Virus record (IMG/VR): IMGVR_UViG_3300029985_000042
Location: 1-64,000 of that record
Reading direction: 5' to 3' (one strand)
Source of the DNA: a virus
Length of the DNA stretch: 64,000 nt
This document shows positions 53,337 to 61,020 of the stretch, piece after piece. A program made the translations under genes and the position numbers. Position 1 is the stretch's first letter. Every line of letters begins with the position of its first letter. The notes beneath the pieces are model-generated. The model had not been told where the DNA came from. It worked only from the letters and a program-made list of their open reading frames with translations, and did no database searches.

Positions 53337-55028
53337 ATGAACGATGTAAAACAATTATTGACCAGTGCGCTTAATCCGCAAGCTCGTCTTTTGCAAGAAA
53401 CCCGTGGTCTCGTGACCAAGTGGGACAAGACTGGATTACTTGAAGGTCTCAAGAGCCAAGTCGAAAAATCAAATATGTCTGTATTGCTTGAAAACCAAGC
53501 TAAACAGCTTATCGAAGAATCTTCCTCAACTGGAACTTCTGGAAACTCCGAACAATGGGCTGGTGTAGCTTTGCCGTTGGTTCGCCGTGTGTTCGCAGAA
53601 ATCGCAGCCAAGGAATTCGTATCTGTTCAGCCAATGAACCTCCCATCAGGGCTTGTGTTCTATTTGGACTTCAAATATGGTTCTAACAGCGGCGTGTTCA
53701 CCAAAGACTCTGGCACAAACTATGAGTCATTGTTCGGTGGAACTGGTATCAAGTCTGGTTCAACAGACGCTCCGGTTAATGGTCTATATGGACCTGGTAG
53801 ATATGCATACACTATCAACGACCAGACAATCTCCTTAACTGGTGGTTCTGTCGCAAGTGCTTCTATCGCCGATATTAACTTTGACACTGGTAATGCAAAT
53901 GACCCAGTTAATCAGTCTATCTCTTCATCCTTGGCTGCTGGTGCGTTGTATACCTATACGACTACTAACTTCTCAGCCAACTCATTGACCGCATCAGGTT
54001 CCGCTCCTGATTTAAACGCCGTCCGTTCATTCACTATCAGTGGTTCTGGTATCGTCACTTATTACCCTGGGTTTACCCGTGTTAATGGTCCTGAAGCAGT
54101 GTTCGTGGTCAGCGGCTCAAGTGTTGCTACGACTGTTACGATTAACTACTCTGTCCAACCTCAACCGACGTCACGTGGCGACTTCGAAGATAAGGGTATT
54201 AAATCAACCTCAACCGACACTGGACTTAACCAAGATATCGGTATTCCTGAAATCAACCTCCAGTTGAACAGCGAACCTATCGTTGCTAAGACCCGTAAGT
54301 TGAAAGCCGTTTGGACTCCTGAATTGGCTCAAGACTTGAACGCTTATCACAGCGTCGATGCAGAAGCAGAATTGACTGCGTTGCTCTCGGAATATGTGTC
54401 CATGGAAATCGACCTCGAAATCCTCGACATGTTAATCACTAATGCTCCGAACATCAACAAAGAACGTTGGAGTGCTAAAATCAACCGTGATATCATCAAG
54501 ACTGGTGCGAATAGCTACAGCATTGTTGATAACTCAACGACTGCTAACGCTGGTGCTGGTTTCGGTTACTACACCAAGGCTTCGTGGTATCAGACTCTTG
54601 GTAACAAGATTCAGAAAATCTCGAACAGTATTCATCAGTTGACCCTCCGTGGTGGTGCTAACTTCATGGTCGTAGGACCGGCAGTCGCAACTATCTTGGA
54701 ATCAATTCCTGGATTCGTGGTTAACACTGATGGTGACTCCGCTAAGTTCGCAATGGGTGTCTCCAAGGTTGGTAACTTCGCAAGTCGTTTCCAAGTGTAT
54801 AAGAACCCTTATATGCAGGAAAACTTAATCCTCATGGGTTTCCGTGGAAATAACTTCCTCGAAACCGGCGCAGTATACTCACCGTATATTCCGCTCATCC
54901 AAACTCCTTTGGTGTATGACCCGATTAACTTTACGCCAAGACGTGGTGTTATGACTCGCTACGCCAAAAAAATGGTTAGACCGGAATTTTATGGCCTAAT
55001 CTACGTGTCTGACACTAACTTAGTCTAA
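53337..55028 (+). CDS. 23: Major capsid protein, T4 gp23-like
   Basis: A 563-residue capsid subunit. Conserved blocks: SEQWAGVALPLVRRVFAEIAAKEFVSVQPMNLP, GLVFYLDFKYG, KTRKLKAVWTPELAQDLNAYHSVDAEAELT, ANFMVVGP, and YAKKMVRPEFYGLIYVSD at the end. The N-terminal ~65 residues are the likely propeptide removed by gp21, with a candidate site near KQLIEE before SSSTGTSG. Codon choice is visibly richer in C/G third positions than in neighbouring genes, as expected for a highly expressed gene. There is no Shine-Dalgarno site, only an A-rich leader. A strong terminator follows. Confidence 0.95.
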   Translation: MNDVKQLLTSALNPQARLLQETRGLVTKWDKTGLLEGLKSQVEKSNMSVLLENQAKQLIEESSSTGTSGNSEQWAGVALPLVRRVFAEIAAKEFVSVQPMNLPSGLVFYLDFKYGSNSGVFTKDSGTNYESLFGGTGIKSGSTDAPVNGLYGPGRYAYTINDQTISLTGGSVASASIADINFDTGNANDPVNQSISSSLAAGALYTYTTTNFSANSLTASGSAPDLNAVRSFTISGSGIVTYYPGFTRVNGPEAVFVVSGSSVATTVTINYSVQPQPTSRGDFEDKGIKSTSTDTGLNQDIGIPEINLQLNSEPIVAKTRKLKAVWTPELAQDLNAYHSVDAEAELTALLSEYVSMEIDLEILDMLITNAPNINKERWSAKINRDIIKTGANSYSIVDNSTTANAGAGFGYYTKASWYQTLGNKIQKISNSIHQLTLRGGANFMVVGPAVATILESIPGFVVNTDGDSAKFAMGVSKVGNFASRFQVYKNPYMQENLILMGFRGNNFLETGAVYSPYIPLIQTPLVYDPINFTPRRGVMTRYAKKMVRPEFYGLIYVSDTNLV

Positions 55029-55045
55029 TATTAATCAATAAACAC

Positions 55046-55080
55046 AAGGCTCCCATGAATTTGGGAGCCTTTTTTATTTT
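55046..55080 (+). terminator. Rho-independent terminator after the capsid gene
   Basis: A 10-bp perfect stem (AAGGCTCCCA, 6-base loop, TGGGAGCCTT) followed by a T-rich run, 17 bases after the capsid stop. Confidence 0.93.
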
Positions 55081-55132
55081 AGTTGATATACTAGATATAT
55101 ATCATATGTTATTAGTATATCAACTAAAATAA
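55074..55132. repeat. 20-bp perfect inverted repeat upstream of the nuclease/methyltransferase-like gene
   Basis: Arms at 55074-55093 and 55113-55132 (TTATTTTAGTTGATATACTA and its exact complement) are separated by 19 bases containing a further small palindrome GATATATATC. It begins in the terminator tail and ends just before the -35 box at 55134, so it may be an operator or an insertion boundary. TTATTAGTATAT in the right arm recurs at the start codon (55162-55173). Confidence 0.8.
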
Positions 55133-55133
55133 C

Positions 55134-55162
55134 TTGACTCTTTCTTGCATATCGTATATACT
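55134..55162 (+). promoter_or_regulatory. Sigma-70-like promoter
   Basis: TTGACT, 17 bases, TATACT, 9 bases before the ATG at 55172. It lies between the inverted repeat and a direct repeat of part of its arm. Confidence 0.65.
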
Positions 55163-55171
55163 TATTAGTAT

Positions 55172-57199
55172 ATGAATGATAAAAAAAGAATAGTAATAAA
55201 TAAACCCCTTACTAAAACATGTGATATATGCCACAATGATTTCTCATTATATTCATTTTCGAGTCATATAAAACATTTACATAAATTAACGTCGGATGAG
55301 TATGCTACTAAATATGGAGAATTTCGGCAACCTAAACGAGAAAAATCAAACCGAATAATAAATAAAATAACATGTCAACTATGTAATGTAGAATTCTCCT
55401 CGGTTGGGATGTTCACACATCTCAGAGATACTCATAATACAACTCCTGATGATTATACGACACAATTTGGAGAATACCGTCCGTCCAAGATACGACAAAA
55501 AGAATATGTTGGTAGACTCGAAACAACGAACAAAGAAGACCATCAAATTTGTTTAATATGCAATCAGCCATTTCCATCCGGAAATTTACTTGGATATCAT
55601 GTAAAAAATATTCATAATATTAATAAAAAGGATTATATAATGGATTATGTATTTAAAGGTGTTCGGACTTTATGTGGATGCGGATGTCAACGAAAAGTCA
55701 AGTTATTAACATATCATCCATATAAGGTAGATTTTATATCGGGGCATAATTCTGTTGGAGAAGGCAATGCAATGTTTGGGAAACATTTTTCAATAGAAAC
55801 AAAAAAGAAAATGTCGTTGAAGGCAATTGATAGAATTAACACCCAAACATTTGTAAAAACTGATACTAAGCCAGAATTGGAATTTAAATCTATATTAGAT
55901 AAATTACAAATCAATTATATCCACCCATATACTGTCGATTTGGGTAAACGTCATGCGTCGATTGATTTTTATCTTCCCGATTATAATATGCTAATTGAAG
56001 TTGATGGTGAGTATTGGCATCCTAAAGATTTTAGTAAATTAAATTTTCATACAATTTCCAATATTATATCAGATGGCGAACGTAAAGGATTGAAAAATCT
56101 ATATAGAATTAGAGAATTTGACATGGCTAAATTTATGGAGTGTGCCGCAACTAAAGAATTGGCAATTGAGTATATTAAAACAAATAATATCATATTTAAT
56201 CCGGAATTAAGATATAAGAAACCGATTATAAATAAAACATACTTTCAAGAATGCCTCTTGAAAAAGGGGAAGGAATATGTAAAATCATTTAACTGGATAC
56301 TTCGAAAATTCATTCGAACATTCCAACCTGAATTACCTTACCCTGATTTGGAAGAAAATTTGCCTGATATATTATCTAAACTATCAAAGATGGATACGTC
56401 TAAGCCATATAATCCAGAGACAAAAGAATTTTCCAATAATATAAGTGTAGTGGGACATAATTATTTAAAGCATTATTTTCATTCATATTGGGGAAGTAAA
56501 TTTAATGGTAATCCCTCGCCAAAGGAGGCTTGGTTAGATGATAAAATAATGCAGGAAGTTATTGATTATCGAATTGGATGTAATACGAGTGGGGAGGTAT
56601 ATGATTTTAGTTTACATCAATGTGTGAGAGGATTGAGTGCTCGAAGAATAAGTGTATCTTTTTTTAAACCGGCGTTGGCGGCTTCTATTTATAAAACTTA
56701 TTTGGGAGATATAACTAATCCAGTGGTATTAGACCCATGTTGTGGATTTGGGGGTAGATTGTTAGGATTTAAGAGCCAATATCCAGATGGAAAATATATT
56801 GGATGTGAACCTAATGTTGAAACATATAATGAATTACAAACACTAATTAAAAATGGTAATTGGGAGGATAGTGTTGAAATATATAATTGTAAATTTGAAG
56901 ATTTTGTATTTAATAACAATTATAAATTTGATATGATATTTACAAGTATTCCGTATTATGATGTTGAAATATATTCTAATAATACCGAATACAAATCGTT
57001 TGAAGAATGGAGAAATACATTTATAAACTCGATTGAAAATTGTAAATTATATTCTTCCAATGTATATATTAATTTGCCGGTTGAATTATGTAATTCGTTA
57101 GGATGGTCTGATAAGGTAGAATCATATATTATATCAAATAGAAGTCATTTTGATAATAAAGAAGGTAAGAAAATGGAGCCGATTGTTAAGTTGTCTTAA
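55172..57199 (+). CDS. Fusion of zinc-finger EDxHD nuclease and methyltransferase-like domain
   Basis: A 675-residue protein. Three C2H2-like zinc fingers lie at about residues 17-37, 68-88 and 127-148 (CDICHNDF..HIKHLHK pattern, each followed by an EY..KYGE-type tail), then a NUMOD3-like piece (GEGNAMFGKHFS). The nuclease core spans 232-325: TKPELEF, ASIDFYLPDYNMLIEVDGEYWH, YRIREFD, the Vsr-like EDxHD pattern. Residues about 430-675 resemble the two SPPY proteins: GNPSPKEAWLDD, FFKPALAASIYKTY, motif I VLDPCCGFGGRLLGF, then FDMIFTSIPYYDVEIYS, where SIPY replaces SPPY, so activity is doubtful. It has its own promoter after the capsid terminator. A homing enzyme that captured a modification domain, or a restriction-modification-like element, are both possible. 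Confidence 0.7.
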   Translation: MNDKKRIVINKPLTKTCDICHNDFSLYSFSSHIKHLHKLTSDEYATKYGEFRQPKREKSNRIINKITCQLCNVEFSSVGMFTHLRDTHNTTPDDYTTQFGEYRPSKIRQKEYVGRLETTNKEDHQICLICNQPFPSGNLLGYHVKNIHNINKKDYIMDYVFKGVRTLCGCGCQRKVKLLTYHPYKVDFISGHNSVGEGNAMFGKHFSIETKKKMSLKAIDRINTQTFVKTDTKPELEFKSILDKLQINYIHPYTVDLGKRHASIDFYLPDYNMLIEVDGEYWHPKDFSKLNFHTISNIISDGERKGLKNLYRIREFDMAKFMECAATKELAIEYIKTNNIIFNPELRYKKPIINKTYFQECLLKKGKEYVKSFNWILRKFIRTFQPELPYPDLEENLPDILSKLSKMDTSKPYNPETKEFSNNISVVGHNYLKHYFHSYWGSKFNGNPSPKEAWLDDKIMQEVIDYRIGCNTSGEVYDFSLHQCVRGLSARRISVSFFKPALAASIYKTYLGDITNPVVLDPCCGFGGRLLGFKSQYPDGKYIGCEPNVETYNELQTLIKNGNWEDSVEIYNCKFEDFVFNNNYKFDMIFTSIPYYDVEIYSNNTEYKSFEEWRNTFINSIENCKLYSSNVYINLPVELCNSLGWSDKVESYIISNRSHFDNKEGKKMEPIVKLS

Positions 57200-57207
57200 T
57201 ATTTATA
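57198..57207 (+). promoter_or_regulatory. Late-type motif AATATTTATA
   Basis: AATATTTATA ends 4 bases before the ATG at 57212. Confidence 0.45.
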
Positions 57208-57211
57208 TAAT

Positions 57212-57756
57212 ATGATATTACTTAAATCTCTGTTATCCGAGCGGTTTTATACTGATACTGGAGGTTGGTATCATGGTTCGGCCTCTGGAGATTTGAGGGT
57301 GGGTCTACTGGATTACACCTTGGCACATTTTTAGCGGCAAAGCAAGCGTTAGATGCAAGTATTGGTGCTCCAGTGGAGGGTGAATGGGATGGAACTAGAG
57401 AATATGGTAAAACTTTATTATGTGGTAAAAAAAGTTTAAAGAAAAAAGGAATATCCGAAACTGGATTTAATTGTGAAATTCCGGATGAAGATTTTTATCC
57501 AAACAATAAACCAGAATTAAGATGGTTAAAATATTTAAAATATGATATGAAACCAGCTATTAAAAAATATAAAATATTATGTCCAATGACTAATATGACT
57601 TCAAATCCATATCACGACTGGAAAGCTAATGGATATATGCGTGGACTATTAAAACGAGGAGTTGCTAAACGAGGATTTTATTATAAAAACGAATCGGAAG
57701 ATTATGGTAGTATATCGGTGGTAGTTCCTAATGGAGATTGTGTAAAAGAAATATAA
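57212..57756 (+). pseudogene. Frameshifted gene, possibly ADP-ribosyltransferase-like
   Basis: Frame one runs from the ATG at 57212 as MILLKSLLSERFYTDTGGWY then HGSASGDLR. The continuation GGSTGLHLGTFLAAKQALDA, EGEWDGTREYGKT and so on is in another frame from about 57298 to 57756. Joining the frames at the GGG run near 57297-57299 (one base missing) restores one protein of about 181 residues with the common LLSE leader. WYHGS..STGLHLGT..AA resembles the start of ADP-ribosyltransferase-like folds, but key later residues are not certain. The apparent TTG start at 57265 for the second part is probably false. Alternatives: sequencing error or a recoding site. Confidence 0.55.
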
Positions 57757-57792
57757 ATTGTAGAGATTAAATCTATTTATCATTTAGTAAAT

Positions 57793-57802
57793 AATATTTA
57801 TA
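57793..57802 (+). promoter_or_regulatory. Late-type motif AATATTTATA
   Basis: AATATTTATA ends 3 bases before the ATG at 57806. Confidence 0.45.
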
Positions 57803-57805
57803 TAT

Positions 57806-58677
57806 ATGATAGATAATAAATTCATATATTTAATATTAATTTTACTACTACTTCTATCCCCAGAAACATATTCCCAGTCAAATACCAATTCAAATATAAC
57901 TGAAATTCAGATTCAACAATCAGTTAATTCAATGAAAAATGGAGGGACTATTACGTTACCCAATGAAGTAATACGAATAAATACTCCTTTATTAGTAACA
58001 AATAGTAACGTAAGAATTGTTGGTGATACTAATACCATCCTTAAATTGGATGATAATTCTAATTGTCCAATTATAGTGATAGGGATTCAAGGAGGTGATG
58101 TCATAACAAACAGTGAACTTATATCTTTACAATTGGATGGGAACCGAACAAACCAATGTCGGGAAATTTGGAAATTGTCAGATATAGGATATCCGATTTA
58201 TAATAATGGGATAGTAATACAAAATGCAAGAGATATTTTTTTATATGATATAATAACATCTAATTGTAGGTCGGGAGGATTAGTATCAACATTAAATGTT
58301 AATAAGTTGGTAGTTGTAAATTATGTATCTTTTAATAATCAATTTGATGGGATTTCGTGTTATCAAACTAGTAATAGTTATTTTATAAATCTATATCTTC
58401 ATGATAATATTGCCGCTGGTATTTCTGTAGATATGGGATTTAATTATAATATATTTAAAAATATAATAATATTGGAATAGTCATTCGAAATAGTTCTAAT
58501 AACGTATTTAAGGATGTAACACTGGAACAAAATTTAAAATTTGATATATTTTTGGCATCGGTTGACAATCGACCATTTACTGGATGTAATAATAATATAT
58601 TCAACATAAAACACGATGGAATCATATTTAAAGACGTTATTTTATGCACAAATAACCTTTTTTATATTAAACTTTGA
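57806..58677 (+). pseudogene. Frameshifted secreted beta-helix protein
   Basis: The first part (57806-58480, 224 residues) has a signal peptide (FIYLILILLLLLSPETYSQS) and a right-handed beta-helix pattern: TITLPNEVIRINTPLLVTNSN, NNGIVIQNARDIFLYDI, NSYFINLYLHDNIAAGISVD. It hits a stop at 58478-58480 (NIIILE). Another frame continues the same pattern to 58677 (IGIVIRNSSNNVFKDVTLEQ, NIFNIKHDGIIFKDVIL). A one-base slip within the AT-rich run near 58460-58475 would restore a ~290-residue protein. Pectate-lyase-like folds occur in tail spikes, but those lack signal peptides; this looks like an exported enzyme. Confidence 0.6.
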
Positions 58678-58685
58678 TATTTATT
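58676..58685 (+). promoter_or_regulatory. Late-type motif GATATTTATT
   Basis: GATATTTATT ends 3 bases before the ATG at 58689. Confidence 0.45.
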
Positions 58686-58688
58686 CAT

Positions 58689-59492
58689 ATGATTAAACTC
58701 CGAGATTTGTTGTGTGAACGAATGTCTTTTAGAGACATTCTAAGGGCGTCTGATTCCGCACGGTTAAATCGTTCAAAAACAGTATCTAACAAATCGTTGG
58801 GAGTTAGGTCTAATGACGAATTAGAAACTTGGAACTTTTCGTATAAAACTACAGGGGGAAAATCAACTACGGGTAGGCGTCACCGTGGGTATATAAAATT
58901 TAATAAAGAAAACGTTGATTCCACAGATAATCCCGCCGATTTAGAAATTATATGTGACTGCAACTGTCCGGACATGACGTATAATCTTGCATATAGAAAT
59001 AATCAAAAACAAATTACCCCGATAGGTTCTACCGCAATTAACGGTTCTAATGGACAGAAACCTACTCCGGAACATGACCATTTCGGATTATGTAAACATT
59101 TAGGTTCGTTGGCTAGATATCTCAATGAAACTACGATACAAGCACCTCAAGAACCGGAGCCAGCTAATGTTCCAACTTCTCAAGTGAAACAGTCGCCTGA
59201 AAAAATACCAATAATTAACCCTACGTCTGACGCACCAACGCCGGAGGACTCTCATTCGATAGAGCCGACCCCCGTTCCACCGTCAAACAGGAAAATTCCT
59301 CCTCAAAAAAATAAACCAATTAAACCACCGGAAAAAGAAGTTCCTCGACAAAAAGCACCGGTAAAAATCGGTGATACTTATTCGGATGAAAATGAAATAA
59401 CGGAAAATAACAATATTAAAAAATCATTGCGGCAAAAAATCGAAGAGTTTATAAAGAAAACTCCAATGTTTAACGTTCCTTATCCTGATTAA
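58689..59492 (+). CDS. SWIM-like zinc-binding protein with Pro-rich tail
   Basis: A 267-residue protein. It starts MIKLRDLLCERMSF, a leader like those of other hypothetical genes. ADLEIICDCNCPDMTYNLAY and later FGLCKHLGSLARYL supply the CxC..CxH ligands of a SWIM-type zinc site, a pattern I recall from a common family in large T4-like phages. The rest (about 150-235) is Pro/Lys-rich linker (PTPVPPSNRKIPPQKNKPIK). The ATG at 58689 is used because it gives the leader directly. A DNA-binding or virion role is possible. Confidence 0.6.
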   Translation: MIKLRDLLCERMSFRDILRASDSARLNRSKTVSNKSLGVRSNDELETWNFSYKTTGGKSTTGRRHRGYIKFNKENVDSTDNPADLEIICDCNCPDMTYNLAYRNNQKQITPIGSTAINGSNGQKPTPEHDHFGLCKHLGSLARYLNETTIQAPQEPEPANVPTSQVKQSPEKIPIINPTSDAPTPEDSHSIEPTPVPPSNRKIPPQKNKPIKPPEKEVPRQKAPVKIGDTYSDENEITENNNIKKSLRQKIEEFIKKTPMFNVPYPD

Positions 59493-60624
59493 TTATTTTA
59501 TTTCCCTTATCAATATTTCCAATTGAGGTTGAGCCATGGTCTCTTGCTATCTTGGTGGTAGCCCATCGTGGATATAAATTAGTATAATGACATGCCTTTC
59601 GAAATTCTTCTAAATTAGTTAAATCAAATACGTCTAGAGGAATGTTGTGGTCGATATGCCATACTTTACCGTAATTTTCCATTGTCATTCCAAGTTCAAA
59701 CTTACTTTTTAAATATATTATAAAGTCATCAATCGAAATTCCCAAATCCTTAACCGCAGAGCCTAATTTAGAATTTCGTTTTAGAGCACAATATAATCTA
59801 GTTCGCAAATTACATGCTATTTTAAATTTTGGACTTTTGGCTTTAAGTTCTCGTCTACTTCTATTCACTTTTTCACGATTGTTCTTATAATATAATGCCT
59901 GTTTTTCTCTGTTTTTATAATAATTTAATCTATTTTTTAATTGTCTTGCATCTTTATTATCAGTGTAATATTTTCTTTTCCTTTCTATTAATAGTTCTTT
60001 ATTTTTTAATCTATACAACTTTCCTTTTATTGCTACTATTTCTTTATTCTTAATATAATTTATCCTTCGGGTTTCTTTTAATATTTCTTTATTTTTTATA
60101 GCGTAGGATTTCTTATATTCGCTGGTTTTTAATTTATTTAATTTTCGTTGTTCTCGTATGAGTTCTTTATGTTCGGTATAATACACCCGACTATGTTCGG
60201 TTTGTTTCTCTTTATCTTTTATATATCTAAGTCTACTTTTTTCCTTGATTGATGATTTATTCTTTAAATTATAGTTCTTCAGATATTCCGTGCGTTTAAT
60301 TGCTTTTTCTTCTTTTATCCTAAATAGTTCTTCATCTGATATGATTATTTTATTTTTAACTCTCCTTTCTCTTTTTGAATTACTACTGCATAATTTACAT
60401 ATGGTATGATAACCGTCCTTTTTGGACTTATCTTTACAGAAGTCGTCTATATTTTTTTCGATGCCACATTTATTGCATTCTTTTCTTATTTTCCCAATAT
60501 CGTCGCATATTTTCGATATTAATCCGTTCTTTATGTCGGTTGTAGTATCGTTTGGCTCTTGCTCGTTGGAGTTCAAGCAATTCTTCTCTGGTTCGGTTAA
60601 GTTTTGGTTGAGATTTTCTTCCAT
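59470..60624 (-). CDS. HNH homing endonuclease with basic repeats
   Basis: A minus-strand frame of 384 codons. An N-terminal zinc knuckle pair (CNKCGIEKNIDDFCKD, CKLC) is followed by a long run of KNKE.. and YYT/YYK basic repeats (about 100-270). The C-terminal nuclease is YGKVWHIDHNIPLDVFDLTN..FRKACHYTNLYPRWA, an HNH-type site. The first ~47 codons overlap the GIY-YIG gene in another frame and look like a shadow of it; no ATG is available between them and the zinc knuckles, so the two genes may be one frameshifted GIY-YIG/HNH protein. Its end overlaps the convergent gene by 23 bases. Confidence 0.65.
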   Translation of the reverse strand: MEENLNQNLTEPEKNCLNSNEQEPNDTTTDIKNGLISKICDDIGKIRKECNKCGIEKNIDDFCKDKSKKDGYHTICKLCSSNSKRERRVKNKIIISDEELFRIKEEKAIKRTEYLKNYNLKNKSSIKEKSRLRYIKDKEKQTEHSRVYYTEHKELIREQRKLNKLKTSEYKKSYAIKNKEILKETRRINYIKNKEIVAIKGKLYRLKNKELLIERKRKYYTDNKDARQLKNRLNYYKNREKQALYYKNNREKVNRSRRELKAKSPKFKIACNLRTRLYCALKRNSKLGSAVKDLGISIDDFIIYLKSKFELGMTMENYGKVWHIDHNIPLDVFDLTNLEEFRKACHYTNLYPRWATTKIARDHGSTSIGNIDKGNKIINQDKER

Positions 60625-60934
60625 AATTTCTTACTCCAAATATTATATTATAACAATTTTTTTTATCTTTTTTTGCATTGTTCAGATATTTCTGTTCAAT
60701 GTCCGATAATTCTTCTGCTGTTTTATCTTCGAATTTTTCCAATACTTCATATTTAAACATTTTTTCACCATATTTGTTCCACGCATTCTGCATATGAGTA
60801 TTATAATGTATATTTCTTCTTAATTTACTCTTATGGTCACTCCATCTAGTATGTTTTAGTATATTTGAGTCGCTTCCAATATAATATTTATTTGATTTAA
60901 TATTTGTTATTTTGTAAATGCCCTTTATATTCAT
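60470..60934 (-). CDS. GIY-YIG endonuclease
   Basis: A 154-residue minus-strand protein. KGIYKITNIKSNKYYIGSD is the GIY-YIG core, HMQNAWNKYGEKMFKYEVLE and SDIEQKYLNNAKK follow, with the catalytic Glu region. The C-terminal RARAKRYYNRHKERINIENM is basic and resembles the repeats of the overlapping HNH frame, supporting that they were once a single coding sequence. The minus-strand upstream sequence ends TATAGTATATG, as for the endonuclease-linked gene at 37548. Confidence 0.75.
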   Translation of the reverse strand: MNIKGIYKITNIKSNKYYIGSDSNILKHTRWSDHKSKLRRNIHYNTHMQNAWNKYGEKMFKYEVLEKFEDKTAEELSDIEQKYLNNAKKDKKNCYNIIFGVRNYGRKSQPKLNRTREELLELQRARAKRYYNRHKERINIENMRRYWENKKRMQ

Positions 60935-61009
60935 ATACTATACATATAAGCGAGTTTAAGAGAACGTCATATTATTTCAAATTATTTTTTGGTATATAAG
61001 AATGATGAC

Positions 61010-61019
61010 GATATTTATA
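61010..61019 (+). promoter_or_regulatory. Late-type motif GATATTTATA
   Basis: GATATTTATA ends 1 base before the ATG at 61021. Confidence 0.5.
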
Positions 61020-61020
61020 T

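Noticed and set aside
57265-57756. Separate gene from a TTG start
   Set aside because: The true N-terminus lies in another frame from 57212; the TTG falls inside that coding sequence.
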